Source: Winogradskyella thalassocola
GTDB taxonomy: Bacteria; Bacteroidota; Bacteroidia; Flavobacteriales; Flavobacteriaceae
Direction: 5' to 3'
Assembly: GCF_900099995.1 (NCBI RefSeq)
Contig: NZ_FNCZ01000005.1
Location: forward strand, 1 to 64,000
Length of the DNA: 64,000 nucleotides
Of the stretch, positions 26,524 to 36,348 are shown one piece after another (the first letter of the stretch is position 1; each line of letters begins with the position of its first letter). Under the pieces are notes generated by a model that saw only the letters and a program-made list of their open reading frames with translations, searched no databases and was not told the origin of the DNA. A program made the translations under genes and the position numbers.

Positions 26524-27747
26524 ATGTCTGATAAAAATGAAATAATAGCTGATGATGCTGTCCTTGTAAAGGTAGAGGGTTTGAGTAAAAAGTTTTGCAA
26601 AGATCTTAAAACTAGCCTTTGGTATGGACTAAAAGATTTGGTGAGTGGAGTCTCTGGCTCTAGTGAAGACCGATTATTGCGGCCTAAGGAGTTTTGGGCG
26701 GTTAAAGATATTAGTTTTGAGTTGAGACGAGGTGAATGTTTAGGCTTAATTGGGCATAATGGTGCTGGTAAGAGTACCTTATTAAAAATACTTAACGGAC
26801 TTATTAATCCTGATGCAGGTAAAGTAACTATAAAAGGGCGAGTAGGTGCACTTATAGAATTAGGTGCTGGTTTTAACCCTATCCTTAGCGGGCGCGAAAA
26901 CATTTATAATAATGGAGCTATTTTAGGTTTTAGCCGTAAAGAAATAGATAGTAAGTTAGAAACAATTATTGCCTTTGCAGAGCTTGAAGAATTTATAGAC
27001 ATGCCTGTACAACATTACAGTTCTGGTATGAAAGTGCGTTTGGGGTTTGCTATAGCAGCTCAAATGGAACCTGATGTGTTAATTATAGATGAAGTATTGG
27101 CGGTTGGGGACTTAGGGTTTGTGTTAAAATGTTTTAAAACCATTGATACTATTCTGCCACATACGGCTGTGATTTTTGTATCTCATAGTATGCCTATGGT
27201 GTCTCGAATTTGCAGTCAAATAATCTTAATGGATAGAGGCGAGGTAAAATTTCAAGGTCCAGATGTAAGTCGCGCCATTGATTTATATTATAACCGTTTT
27301 GCTAACAATGAAAGTGGGGTCGTTTTTACTGATGACTCTATAATATTAGAAAAAATTGAATTACTAAAACCTGAAAGTATTCTAGAAGGTATCCCACAAA
27401 TTAGTTGGGGTGATAATTTAAAACTGTATTTTAAATTTAAAGCAATAAAGGAAATTGGGGTGCCTCAAATTTCAATTTTTATCATGGATAAGGAGCAAAG
27501 GCCAGTGGCTATGTTTGTTAGAAACTCTAATGAATTAAGTATGGAAGGAAGAGATTTATTATTTACTGTTGAGCATGAGGGAATAAACCTATCCAAAGGT
27601 ATATACTCAATAAATATAACAGTACTTGCGGACAAGAGAAAAGAACCCATATTAAGAGTTAATAATTTACTGGTATTTCAAGTGCTTCAAAAAGATGAAA
27701 TTTGGGCTCCTTTCTTGCTGAAGTCTAAATATGAAATGGCTCAATAA
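26524..27747 (+). CDS. ABC exporter ATPase with C-terminal glycan-recognition domain (Wzt-like)
   Basis: A 407-residue ATPase. The ABC domain has Walker A GHNGAGKST (about 77-85), signature YSSGMKVRLGFA (about 162-173), Walker B VLIIDE (about 185-190) and the H-loop FVSHS. Past residue 270 a beta-rich extension of about 135 residues (SWGDNLKLYFKFKA, GIYSINITVL) matches the Wzt C-terminal fold that in O9a-type systems recognises the capped end of the polymer. This suggests that the exported glycan carries a specific terminal group, which one of the downstream modifying enzymes could add. Confidence 0.92.
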   Translation: MSDKNEIIADDAVLVKVEGLSKKFCKDLKTSLWYGLKDLVSGVSGSSEDRLLRPKEFWAVKDISFELRRGECLGLIGHNGAGKSTLLKILNGLINPDAGKVTIKGRVGALIELGAGFNPILSGRENIYNNGAILGFSRKEIDSKLETIIAFAELEEFIDMPVQHYSSGMKVRLGFAIAAQMEPDVLIIDEVLAVGDLGFVLKCFKTIDTILPHTAVIFVSHSMPMVSRICSQIILMDRGEVKFQGPDVSRAIDLYYNRFANNESGVVFTDDSIILEKIELLKPESILEGIPQISWGDNLKLYFKFKAIKEIGVPQISIFIMDKEQRPVAMFVRNSNELSMEGRDLLFTVEHEGINLSKGIYSINITVLADKRKEPILRVNNLLVFQVLQKDEIWAPFLLKSKYEMAQ

Positions 27748-27780
27748 ATAATATATAAAAATTATTAAAAAATAAGTATA

Positions 27781-29058
27781 ATGAAAACAATGGTGATAGG
27801 TCTTGGGCCAGAATATAATTATGATATTTCTAATCATGCTTTATGGAGTTCTGAAAATACAAGATATGCGAGTAATCATGGAGCTAGTTTGATTTCTAGG
27901 ACTTTAATAGATTTTTTTAATGCAGATTATATTGATGATTTTTCAAAAATAGAAGACTATAGAAATACATATGATTTATGTGTAGTAGCCTTTGCAACTC
28001 ATGTCACTAATTGGAGAGATGTATCTTTATATACTGATTTTGTTAAAGATTTAAAAATAAAGACAGTAGCATTTTCGTTAGGGATTCAAGATTATTCTGC
28101 GGGTAGCTCAATGGTTAATGACATCCACCATTCTTTAAAAGACTTATTAAATTATGTAGTGGAATCTTCTGGTTATTTAGGTGTGAGAGGTCCGCATACA
28201 GCTTCTGTACTTCTGAAATCAGGCTTTGATCCTGAAAATATTGTTAATTTTGGTTGTCCAACTTTATTTGCTCCTTTAAATAGAGATTTGAAAATTGAAA
28301 AGAAGAAAACTTTTAAAAATCCCCTAGTTGTTTATCACAGAACAATGGCAGATTTAAATGAGAGTTTATTAAACGATGTAAAAATTTTAGGACAAGATTT
28401 TTTAGATGAAGTTGTGTTTGTTGAAGCTGTGGATAATGAGCAAGTTGTAAAAAAGGCAGAACTTGGAAATTATAAATTACATAAGAATGGGGAAAATGCT
28501 TTAACTCATATTAAATCTAGAGGAATGTTTGTCCATACATTTGACGAATGGTATGCAGAAGTAGCAAAACATGATTTTGTTTTAGGAGCCAGATTACATG
28601 GCTGTGTTGCAGCTTTAATACAAGGGATTCCTGCAGTAATGATTGCTAGAGACGTAAGGGTAGAAGAGATTGCTGAGTTTTATAAAATACCTTATATAAA
28701 ATATGAGGATATTGGAAATTTGTCTATTCAAGATATTTTTGATCAAGCTGATTATTCTGAATTCAATAATTTATACAAACATAGATTTGATAATTTTATG
28801 AAATTAATGGCTGACTTAAATTTGTCAGATAATTTGTCATTTGAAATTAAAGAACCATCAGCATATTGGTACAACAAAGAAGATTTAAATGCGAATACCA
28901 AAATCTTATTTAGAGATTTAGCTCAATTGTCGGAAAGATTAAATCATTTGGAAAAAAAGCAGCATAGAGAACTTATCAAAATTTCTAAAAAAATAGATAA
29001 AATTACGAATACGTTTAGAAAAATACCTGGCTATAATTTTTTTAAGAAAACCCTTTAA
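27781..29058 (+). CDS. Polysaccharide pyruvyl transferase family protein
   Basis: A 425-residue protein. The GT-B-like pyruvyl transferase domain covers about 1-350, with the N-terminal block GASLISRTLIDFF, the central YLGVRGPHTASVLLKSG, and the C-terminal HDFVLGARLHGCVAALIQGIPAVMIARD. The last is the family's phosphoenolpyruvate-binding region. The final 60 residues are charged and probably coiled. The expected reaction moves pyruvate from PEP onto a sugar hydroxyl as a ketal, adding negative charge. It lies 33 bases after the Wzt-like gene and starts a long run of tightly packed genes. Confidence 0.88.
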   Translation: MKTMVIGLGPEYNYDISNHALWSSENTRYASNHGASLISRTLIDFFNADYIDDFSKIEDYRNTYDLCVVAFATHVTNWRDVSLYTDFVKDLKIKTVAFSLGIQDYSAGSSMVNDIHHSLKDLLNYVVESSGYLGVRGPHTASVLLKSGFDPENIVNFGCPTLFAPLNRDLKIEKKKTFKNPLVVYHRTMADLNESLLNDVKILGQDFLDEVVFVEAVDNEQVVKKAELGNYKLHKNGENALTHIKSRGMFVHTFDEWYAEVAKHDFVLGARLHGCVAALIQGIPAVMIARDVRVEEIAEFYKIPYIKYEDIGNLSIQDIFDQADYSEFNNLYKHRFDNFMKLMADLNLSDNLSFEIKEPSAYWYNKEDLNANTKILFRDLAQLSERLNHLEKKQHRELIKISKKIDKITNTFRKIPGYNFFKKTL

Positions 29059-29063
29059 TCTAT

Positions 29064-30137
29064 ATGATTAACGTCACCAAAACATTTTTACCAGAGCAAT
29101 CTGAGTATCAAGCAATTTTGAAACGTGCTTGGGATACAGGATGGATGACTAACCGTGGGGTTTTGGTGAAAGAACTAGAAGATAAGTTAAAAGAATTATT
29201 GAACGTGCCAAATGTTATTGCAATGACTAACGGCACGTTACCTTTACAAATTGCAATAAAAGCAATGGATTTATCTGGTGAAATTATAACGACTCCATTT
29301 AGTTATGTTGCTACTGCATCTAGTATAGCATGGGAACGTTGTGAACCTGTGTTTGTAGATATTCACCCAGAATATCTTACCATAGACGAAACGAAATTAG
29401 AAGAAGCAATTACCTCTAGTACAACTGCGATTTTAGCGACTCATGTATTTGGGAACCCGTGTCACGTAGAAGCCATAGAAGCCATTGCCAAAAAACATGA
29501 TTTAAAAGTGATTTATGATGCAGCACATTGTTTTGGAGTTGCATATAAAGGACAATCGCTATTTAACTATGGAGACGCAAGTACTTGTAGTTTTCACGCA
29601 ACTAAAGTCTTTCATACAGGTGAGGGTGGTGCTGTTTTTACTAAAGACAAAGAATTATATAATACTTTTTTTGCAATGCATAATTTTGGACATGATGGTC
29701 CAGAAGCATTTCAAAGTATAGGAATTAATGCTAAAATGAGCGAGTTACAAGGGGCAATGGGACTGGCCGTTTTACCCTATATGAAAAAGATTATTAATGC
29801 TCGAAGAACTATCTGTGAGATTTATAATGAAGCTTTTAAAGATACGGAGTTACAGTTGCTGAAATTACGTTCTGAAACTGAATGGAATTTTAGCTATTTT
29901 CCAGTAATATTTAAAAGTGAAGAACAGTTATTAAGAGTAAAAGATGCTTTGAACTCTGCTCAAATTTTTCCAAGACGCTATTTTTATCCGAGTTTAAATA
30001 CACTAGAGTATGTAAACAATGTAAAATGTCCAGAATCTGAATCGATTGCACCAAGAGTATTATGTTTACCTATGTATCCTGGTTTAACTATCTCAGATGT
30101 AAATAGAATATTAACTATAGTAATAGAAGAACTGTGA
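29064..30137 (+). CDS. DegT/DnrJ/EryC1/StrS sugar aminotransferase
   Basis: A 357-residue PLP enzyme of full family length. It has the PLP phosphate contact region NGTLPLQIAIKA, the Asp of VIYDAAHCFG and the Schiff-base lysine in FHATKVFHTGEGG (about residue 181). It is expected to aminate a keto sugar nucleotide with glutamate. The usual dehydratase that makes the keto sugar is not encoded here, so the substrate must come from elsewhere or be made by an unrecognised enzyme. It overlaps the WbqC gene by four bases. Confidence 0.9.
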   Translation: MINVTKTFLPEQSEYQAILKRAWDTGWMTNRGVLVKELEDKLKELLNVPNVIAMTNGTLPLQIAIKAMDLSGEIITTPFSYVATASSIAWERCEPVFVDIHPEYLTIDETKLEEAITSSTTAILATHVFGNPCHVEAIEAIAKKHDLKVIYDAAHCFGVAYKGQSLFNYGDASTCSFHATKVFHTGEGGAVFTKDKELYNTFFAMHNFGHDGPEAFQSIGINAKMSELQGAMGLAVLPYMKKIINARRTICEIYNEAFKDTELQLLKLRSETEWNFSYFPVIFKSEEQLLRVKDALNSAQIFPRRYFYPSLNTLEYVNNVKCPESESIAPRVLCLPMYPGLTISDVNRILTIVIEEL

Positions 30138-30844
30138 AAGTAGCTATTATGCAACCTTATTTTTTGCCTTATTTGGGTTATTTTGCTTTACTTAAGCATA
30201 CAGATTTGTTTATTTTATTTGATACGCCACAATATATTAGACATGGTTGGATTGAACGAAATAGAATTTTATCCTTAAAAGGAGAGCCTATTTATATTAA
30301 AGTTCCTTTAGTAAAGCACAAAAGGGATGCGGTGATAAATCATATTTTAATAAATAACTCATTACAATGGAAGCAGAAGATTTATGCACAATTACAACAT
30401 TATAAAAAGAAAGCTCCATATTATAATAATACTATTTTATTGTTAGATCGGATATTTGAAGATGAATATTATGATATTACTAGTTTAAATGCTAAGGCAC
30501 TAACTATAATTTCTGAATATCTAGAGATTTCTACACCGATAAAAATTTGGTCTAAAATGGATGTAGAAATTGAAGCAGCAAACCATCCTGATGAATGGGC
30601 TTTAAATATATGCAAAGCCATAGATGCGAAAACTTATTACAATCCTATTGGAGGTAAAGATTTTTTTAATAAAGAAAAATATACTAATGATAATGTTGTT
30701 CTTAAGTTTTTAGAGATTGAGCCTATTTCTTACAAACAATTTTCAAATGAATTTGAACCATTTTTGTCTATAATAGATGTTTTAATGTTTGTTGATAAAA
30801 AAAGTATAATGGAAATGTTAACTCAAATAAAACTGATAGATTAA
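30134..30844 (+). CDS. WbqC-like family protein
   Basis: A 236-residue protein whose N-terminus (MQPYFLPYLGYFALL, then RHGWIERNRI) is diagnostic of the WbqC family found in many O-antigen and exopolysaccharide loci. Later blocks KVPLVK and NPIGGKDFF fit too. I know of no firmly established activity; its place after an aminotransferase suggests that it acts on an amino sugar or its carrier. It starts with GTG inside the previous stop (GTGA) and overlaps the next start, so translation of the three genes is coupled. Confidence 0.9.
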   Translation: MKVAIMQPYFLPYLGYFALLKHTDLFILFDTPQYIRHGWIERNRILSLKGEPIYIKVPLVKHKRDAVINHILINNSLQWKQKIYAQLQHYKKKAPYYNNTILLLDRIFEDEYYDITSLNAKALTIISEYLEISTPIKIWSKMDVEIEAANHPDEWALNICKAIDAKTYYNPIGGKDFFNKEKYTNDNVVLKFLEIEPISYKQFSNEFEPFLSIIDVLMFVDKKSIMEMLTQIKLID

Positions 30845-31773
30845 TGATAAGTAAATCAGCTGAAAATGTAAAAAATTTTCAAAAAGAATTATATTATTTT
30901 AATTCTGCCAGAGAAGGATGGAATGCTATTTTGGAATCATCAAATTTGTCTAATAAGGTATTATTACCTTCATATATTGGTGTTACAGAAAGAGAAGGCT
31001 CGGGAATATTTGACCCAATAATTAATTCTAAGGTTTCTTATGATTTTTATGACTTGAATAATGATTTATCAGTTCCTTTGGATAAGATTACTTCTAAATT
31101 AGAGAATGGTGAATATGGTTTAGTTTTATTAGTTCATTATTTTGGTTTCAAAATAAAAAATATTGAAGAAATTGTAAAAATCTGTAAAGAAAATAAGATA
31201 ATTATAGTTGAGGATTGTGCTCATTTATACAACTATAATTTATATAGTTATTCTAGGTGTGGTACTTATGGTGATTTCGTGTTTTATTCATTACATAAAT
31301 TTTTTCCAATGAAAAAAGGGGGAATGGTAATTAAGAATAATGAAAATATTAACCTGCTGTTTTCTGGAATTACTTTGGATGTAAACTATTCTTCACAAGT
31401 TATAAAATATGACGTAAAGGCTATTGCGGACAAGCGTATAGAAAATTATAAATATTTAGACAAATTAATAAAAAATATTGAAGGTATCAAGCCTTTAATG
31501 AGTTTAGCTTTAGAAGATATTCCTCATAATTATCCAATTACTGTAAATAATAATTTAAGAGAAAAATTATACTTCTGGATGATTGAAAAAAATATTACAC
31601 TTATTGCATTATATTATCGTTTAATAAATCCAATCTCTAAAGATAAATATTCAAACACATATTATTTATCTAATAATATACTTAATTTACCTATTCACCA
31701 AGACATAAATAAAGTAGAGTTAGATAATCTAGCAGAATTGTTAGAAGAAGGTTTAAAGGAGTTAAAGAAATGA
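30844..31773 (+). CDS. Shortened DegT-fold aminotransferase-like protein A
   Basis: A 309-residue protein with the DegT-type PLP fold but about 50 residues shorter than the full enzyme at 29064. The Asp of IIIVEDCAHLYNYN and a lysine in YSLHKFFPMKKGG correspond to the cofactor-binding Asp and Schiff-base Lys, so PLP binding is likely. The N-terminal substrate region is reduced. It is very AT-rich, with many ATA, AAA and TTA codons. It is coupled to WbqC and to the next gene, a second shortened DegT-fold protein, and the two may form a heterodimer. Confidence 0.72.
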   Translation: MISKSAENVKNFQKELYYFNSAREGWNAILESSNLSNKVLLPSYIGVTEREGSGIFDPIINSKVSYDFYDLNNDLSVPLDKITSKLENGEYGLVLLVHYFGFKIKNIEEIVKICKENKIIIVEDCAHLYNYNLYSYSRCGTYGDFVFYSLHKFFPMKKGGMVIKNNENINLLFSGITLDVNYSSQVIKYDVKAIADKRIENYKYLDKLIKNIEGIKPLMSLALEDIPHNYPITVNNNLREKLYFWMIEKNITLIALYYRLINPISKDKYSNTYYLSNNILNLPIHQDINKVELDNLAELLEEGLKELKK

Positions 31774-32735
31774 AGAGGATAGGGGGATTTTTTGAATTAG
31801 AAATAGCGAAAGGAGATTCGTTATATCATGACGATGCCATTAAGTTATCAACGGGTAGAGCATGTTTAAATTATGTATTACAAGCCCTTAAACCTTCTAA
31901 GGTTTATGTTCCCTATTATTGTTGTGATGCTTTATACGAACCTATGACTCTTCTAGATATAGAATTTGAGTTTTATGAAATTGATAATCAATTAGAGATA
32001 AAGAGTTTACCAGAATTAGATACGGATGAAATAATTGTTTATTGTGATTTTTTCGGAGTTAAATCCGAATATACTACGTCACTAATTAGCAAATATAGCA
32101 GTAGATTAATAATTGATAATTCGCATTCTTTTTATAAAAAACAGTTAAATGCTAATAGCATTTCATTTACAACAGCAAGAAAGTATTTTGGAGTTCCTGA
32201 TGGGGCCTTTTTATATATTCCAAAAAAATATAAAATTAATCAACTTATAAATAGAAATATTAAAGTTTCTATTAATCACAATACACATAGTTTATTAGGT
32301 TTTCAAGATCTAGCTTATTCAGAATTTTCAGAATATGAAAAATCTTTGAATTCAGAAATAAAGGGAATTTCTATACTATCTGAAAAAATATTGCAAACAT
32401 TAAATTATAAAGAGATTAGAGCGATTAGAAATAGAAATTTTAATTTTTTTCGTGAAGAATTTAATTCTTTTAATAATATAATGATTGCTGATGATGAAAT
32501 TGATTGTTTTTGTTATCCACTTTTGTTAGATAGACCTATTAAAAAAGAAGAATTATACAATGAAAAAATTTATCTGCCCAATTATTGGTTAGATACTACA
32601 GCAAGATTAGATAGCTTAAACTTTGAATTCGAAACAAAAATAAGTACACAATTATTGCCTTTGCCTATAGACCATAGATATACAATAGAAGACCTGAAAA
32701 GAGTGAGTCAGGCTATAAAAAGTAGAATTCAATAA
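31770..32735 (+). CDS. Shortened DegT-fold aminotransferase-like protein B
   Basis: A 321-residue protein, also with a DegT-like fold. It has the N-terminal STGRACLNYVLQAL (PLP phosphate region), VPYYCCDALYEPM and LIIDNSHSFY. A lysine in TTARKYFGVPDGAFL sits at the Schiff-base position without the usual His of the motif. Identity with its neighbours is low and the substrate loops are shortened. The start overlaps the previous stop (ATGA). Its role is unknown; it could be a catalytic partner, or a PLP-binding relative that has taken another reaction. Confidence 0.68.
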   Translation: MKRIGGFFELEIAKGDSLYHDDAIKLSTGRACLNYVLQALKPSKVYVPYYCCDALYEPMTLLDIEFEFYEIDNQLEIKSLPELDTDEIIVYCDFFGVKSEYTTSLISKYSSRLIIDNSHSFYKKQLNANSISFTTARKYFGVPDGAFLYIPKKYKINQLINRNIKVSINHNTHSLLGFQDLAYSEFSEYEKSLNSEIKGISILSEKILQTLNYKEIRAIRNRNFNFFREEFNSFNNIMIADDEIDCFCYPLLLDRPIKKEELYNEKIYLPNYWLDTTARLDSLNFEFETKISTQLLPLPIDHRYTIEDLKRVSQAIKSRIQ

Positions 32736-32757
32736 ACATGTATTTAGTCAACTAATA

Positions 32758-33735
32758 ATGGAAGATAAAACAAGAAAAAAAGATCATAAAAAAAATACAT
32801 CTTTAGAACAAATTTTCCCGGAATTAGAGAGTCTTTTAGGTTTTTCTGAAGCTAAAGTATTAAAGGATTACACTGTTCCAGCAAAGAAGGTGTATTTAAT
32901 TGTAGGCTGTGCCAGAAGTGGTTCTACAATATTATATCAATTTTTGGCTAATACAAGCTACTTTTGTTATCCTACCAATTTTTTGTCAAGGTTTTATTAT
33001 GCACCATATATAGGTTATAGAATACAACAAGCTCTAATAGATTTTGATCATAAAGGCGAAATATTTTCTAAAGAACATAAAGAAGAGAAATCATTTAAAT
33101 CGACTTTAGGAAAAACAAAAGGTCCATTGCAACCACATGAATTTTGGTATTTTTGGAATCGATTTTTTAAGTTTGGAGCAACTCAAAAGTTAAGTTTAAG
33201 CGAATTGGATGAAGTGGATTGGAAAACCTTTTTACAAGAATTACATGCCTTAGAAGCTGCAGCAAATAAGCCGCTTTTAATGAAAGCTATGAACTTAAAT
33301 TGGAATCTTAATGAGTTAAAAGAAAAAATACCCAATTGCCACTTTATATATATTAAAAGAGATGTAATTTACAATGCACAGTCATTACTATTGGCAAGAG
33401 AAAGCTTTTTCGGAAATTATGACGACTGGTATTCTTATAAAACACCGAATTATCAAACCATCAAAAAATTAAAACCAGCCGAACAAGTTATAGAGCAGGT
33501 TATTGAAAATAATGTATCTATAGAAGCAGATTTATTAAAAATGGATGCTGAAGACTATACAACCATTAGTTATAATGATTTTTGTAAAAAACCTAACGAT
33601 CTAATTAATACATTAAATAAAAAAGGTGCAGCAATTGATACAGATAATACTCAGAGTTCTTTCAATAACGGAGATGTTGCAAAAATAAATGATGATCTTT
33701 TTAAAGAGTTAAAATCATATTTTGAAACCAGATAG
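32758..33735 (+). CDS. P-loop sulfotransferase family protein
   Basis: A 325-residue protein with the PAPS 5'-phosphosulfate loop GCARSGSTILYQFL (about 50-63) and the 3'-phosphate region FIYIKRDVIYNAQSLLLARE (about 198-217). The middle part carries an aromatic insertion (HEFWYFWNRFFKF). It should transfer sulfate from PAPS to a sugar hydroxyl during assembly, in the cytoplasm. A second, unrelated-looking sulfotransferase is encoded at 40353. No PAPS synthesis genes are in the window. Confidence 0.82.
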   Translation: MEDKTRKKDHKKNTSLEQIFPELESLLGFSEAKVLKDYTVPAKKVYLIVGCARSGSTILYQFLANTSYFCYPTNFLSRFYYAPYIGYRIQQALIDFDHKGEIFSKEHKEEKSFKSTLGKTKGPLQPHEFWYFWNRFFKFGATQKLSLSELDEVDWKTFLQELHALEAAANKPLLMKAMNLNWNLNELKEKIPNCHFIYIKRDVIYNAQSLLLARESFFGNYDDWYSYKTPNYQTIKKLKPAEQVIEQVIENNVSIEADLLKMDAEDYTTISYNDFCKKPNDLINTLNKKGAAIDTDNTQSSFNNGDVAKINDDLFKELKSYFETR

Positions 33736-33743
33736 GTTAAGTT

Positions 33744-34679
33744 ATGGATTTTAAAAGTTTTAAAACTATATATCAAAAAGAGGAGGTAAAAAAATATACC
33801 AATGCAGTTGGCTCAAATACTTTAGTTAGTGTTTGTGTACAGACCTATCAGCACGCAAAATTTATAGAGGAATGCTTAGAGGGAATTTTAAATCAAAAAA
33901 CAAATTTTGACTTTGAAATTATATTAGGAGATGATGATAGTAAAGATGGAACTACAGAAATTTGTTTAAAATATGCGAAACAGTATGCAAATAGAATTAG
34001 ATTTATAGCGCATAAAAGAATGAATAATATAGCAATAAATGGCCGTCCTTCTGGGAGATTTAATATGTTATATAATCTGTACTCGGCCAAAGGCAAATAC
34101 ATAGCCCTCTGCGAAGGCGACGATTATTGGACAGACCCATTAAAGTTACAAAAACAGGTTGATTTTTTAGAAAATAACCAAGATGTTAATATTTGTTTTA
34201 CAAGAGCACAATTGTTGAAAAATGAAGTGTTTAGTATGCACGATATTCCAAAGCCATTTTATAATAATTCCTTCAAGTATATTGAACTTTTAAAACATTA
34301 TAATTTCATTGCGACGTGTAGTGTTGCTTTTAGAAAACCGTTGCATTTTGAATTTCCAAACTGGTTTCATAAATTACCATTTGGTGATTTGGGGATTTAT
34401 AAGTTGGTTTCTGAAGACAAAGACATACAATGTATTGATGAAGTGATGAGTGTATATCGAATACATGATAATGGGGTTTATTCTGGTATAAGTGCATTGA
34501 AGAAGCAACAAAATTATCTGAATTTTTATAAAGCTATTTTCCCAGCATTGAATTCGGAAGAAAAACAAATAGCATCATTAAAAATAAAAGAAGTGACTTA
34601 TAGAATAAGTAAATTGAAATTTCCAAATAGACCTTGGTTTCAAAAGTTTTATAATAGATATCTTCATTTAAAATTTTAG
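33744..34679 (+). CDS. Family 2 glycosyltransferase
   Basis: A 311-residue GT-A enzyme: VSVCVQTYQHAKFIEECLEGIL at about 28-49, the DDDS nucleotide motif near 66, and the metal-binding CEGDDYWTDP near 127. An Asp-Ser..Arg acceptor region follows. The block FEIILGDDDSKDGTTEIC is typical of enzymes that often act early in O-antigen and capsule synthesis. No TM segment, so it is probably attached to the inner face of the membrane. It begins eight bases after the sulfotransferase gene. Confidence 0.9.
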   Translation: MDFKSFKTIYQKEEVKKYTNAVGSNTLVSVCVQTYQHAKFIEECLEGILNQKTNFDFEIILGDDDSKDGTTEICLKYAKQYANRIRFIAHKRMNNIAINGRPSGRFNMLYNLYSAKGKYIALCEGDDYWTDPLKLQKQVDFLENNQDVNICFTRAQLLKNEVFSMHDIPKPFYNNSFKYIELLKHYNFIATCSVAFRKPLHFEFPNWFHKLPFGDLGIYKLVSEDKDIQCIDEVMSVYRIHDNGVYSGISALKKQQNYLNFYKAIFPALNSEEKQIASLKIKEVTYRISKLKFPNRPWFQKFYNRYLHLKF

Positions 34680-34684
34680 ACAGA

Positions 34685-35473
34685 ATGCATCCTAAAGTAA
34701 GTATAATTATTCCTTGTTATAATAGTGAACGTACACTTAATGAGACCTTGCAATCTGTTTTTGATCAAGATTATGAAGCATGGGAAGCAATTATGGTTAA
34801 TGATGGTTCTCCTGACAATTTAGAAGCGGTTGCTTTAGAATGGGTAGAAAAAGATGATAGATTTAAATATTATAAAAAAACAAACGGTGGTTTAGGTAGT
34901 GCTAGAAACTATGGATTAAAAAAAGCATCTGGGACCTATGTTTTACCTTTAGATTCCGACAATATGGTACGGCCAGAATTTGTGAACATGGCAATTGATG
35001 TATTGGATTCCCAAAACCAAATAGGAGTCGTCTATGGAAATGCTATGTATTTTGGGGAGAAAACAGGAATTTGGAATGTGGGTGCTTTTGACCATTACAA
35101 AATGTTGAATCATAATTTTATAGATGCGTGTGCTGTAGTCCGGAAATCTCTGTTTGATAGTATTGGCGGTTATGAAGAGAATTTACCCCACCAAGGTCAT
35201 GAAGATTGGGATTTTTGGTTATGTATTATGAAAACTGATTTTGAATTTATGTATTTAAATAAAATCACTTTTGATTATAGAGTATCTGGTAGCTCAATGA
35301 TTAGGTCGTTTAGCGACAATATGGCGCTAGAAAACATAAATTACATCAAACAAAAGCATTCTGAATTGTATATTCATGCTTATCAAAAAGTGTACTTGGA
35401 AAATAAATATTTGAAAAGAGAACTATCAACATCGGTAATTAGAAAAGTCTTTAAAAAGTTAAAATCACTTTGA
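34685..35473 (+). CDS. Family 2 glycosyltransferase
   Basis: A compact 262-residue GT-A enzyme: VSIIIPCYNSERTLNETLQSV (4-24), NDGSPDN near 39, LDSDN (about 98-102, metal) and HEDWDFWL (about 176-183, catalytic base region). The C-terminal helix is basic and may contact the membrane. It lies five bases after one family 2 gene and overlaps the next by four bases. Confidence 0.92.
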   Translation: MHPKVSIIIPCYNSERTLNETLQSVFDQDYEAWEAIMVNDGSPDNLEAVALEWVEKDDRFKYYKKTNGGLGSARNYGLKKASGTYVLPLDSDNMVRPEFVNMAIDVLDSQNQIGVVYGNAMYFGEKTGIWNVGAFDHYKMLNHNFIDACAVVRKSLFDSIGGYEENLPHQGHEDWDFWLCIMKTDFEFMYLNKITFDYRVSGSSMIRSFSDNMALENINYIKQKHSELYIHAYQKVYLENKYLKRELSTSVIRKVFKKLKSL

Positions 35474-36348
35474 ATCCTAAAGTTTCCATTTGCATCCCTA
35501 CTTATAATGGTGTTAAATTTATAGCAGAAGCAATGGATTCTGCTATTTGTCAAACTTATGGCAATTTAGAAATTATAGTTTCGGATGATGCTTCAATAGA
35601 TGGAACATTAAAAATTATAGAAACTTATAAGTTTAAGACAAGCATTCCCATTTCTGTTTACCATCATGAGCCTAATGGTATCGGAGCTAATTGGAATAAT
35701 TGTATAAAAAAAGCAAAGGGAGATTACATAAAGTTTTTATTTCAGGATGATGTGTTGATACCTAGTTGTATAGAGCAGATGGTCAATATTCTAGAACAAA
35801 ATCCTAAGTTGGGTATGGTTGCTTCTAAACGGAAGTTTATTGTTGAACAAGATTTAACCAGTGATGCAACAAAACTATGGATAGAAAAATATGGTGACTT
35901 ACAAAGAGGGCTTCATTTTAAAATTAATAAAAATGTACAGATTATAGATCGTTCTCTATTTAAATCTAATGAATTTTTAAAACCACCGATAAAGAATAAA
36001 ATAGGAGAACCGAGTGCTGTTTTATTTAGGAAAAGTATTACAGACATAATAGGTTTTTATAGAGAGGATTTAAAGCAAATATTAGATTATGAGTTTTGTT
36101 ATCGTCTATTAAAAAAACAGGATATAGCTATTATAAACGAAAATTTAGTTAAGTTTAGGTTACATCATAACCAAGCCACTAATGTTAATAGCCATAGTAA
36201 TATTAGTGATTATAAGACATATAATAGAATTCTCTTACGAGAGTATTTTTGGTGTTTAAATGCTAACGCTCGCAAAAGGTTGTTAAAGAAAGAATATAAA
36301 TTGATTAATTTTCTGTTTAAGATAAAATCAAAGTTACATGGTAAATAG
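35470..36348 (+). CDS. Family 2 glycosyltransferase (TTG start)
   Basis: A 292-residue GT-A enzyme with VSICIPTYNGVKFIAEAMDS, SDDASIDGT near 40, and FQDDVLIP near 95 as the metal site. The acceptor region GEPSAVLFRKSI and a C-terminal YEFCYRLL block are present. The start is TTG overlapping the preceding TGA (TTGA); no ATG in frame would keep the first beta strand, so TTG is well supported. Its last 11 bases overlap the next gene. Confidence 0.9.
   Translation: MNPKVSICIPTYNGVKFIAEAMDSAICQTYGNLEIIVSDDASIDGTLKIIETYKFKTSIPISVYHHEPNGIGANWNNCIKKAKGDYIKFLFQDDVLIPSCIEQMVNILEQNPKLGMVASKRKFIVEQDLTSDATKLWIEKYGDLQRGLHFKINKNVQIIDRSLFKSNEFLKPPIKNKIGEPSAVLFRKSITDIIGFYREDLKQILDYEFCYRLLKKQDIAIINENLVKFRLHHNQATNVNSHSNISDYKTYNRILLREYFWCLNANARKRLLKKEYKLINFLFKIKSKLHGK

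Noticed and set aside
26520..26903. 127-codon minus ORF over the start of the Wzt-like gene
   Set aside because: It is antisense to the conserved ABC domain with Walker A; Pro/Ser-rich composition typical of a shadow frame.
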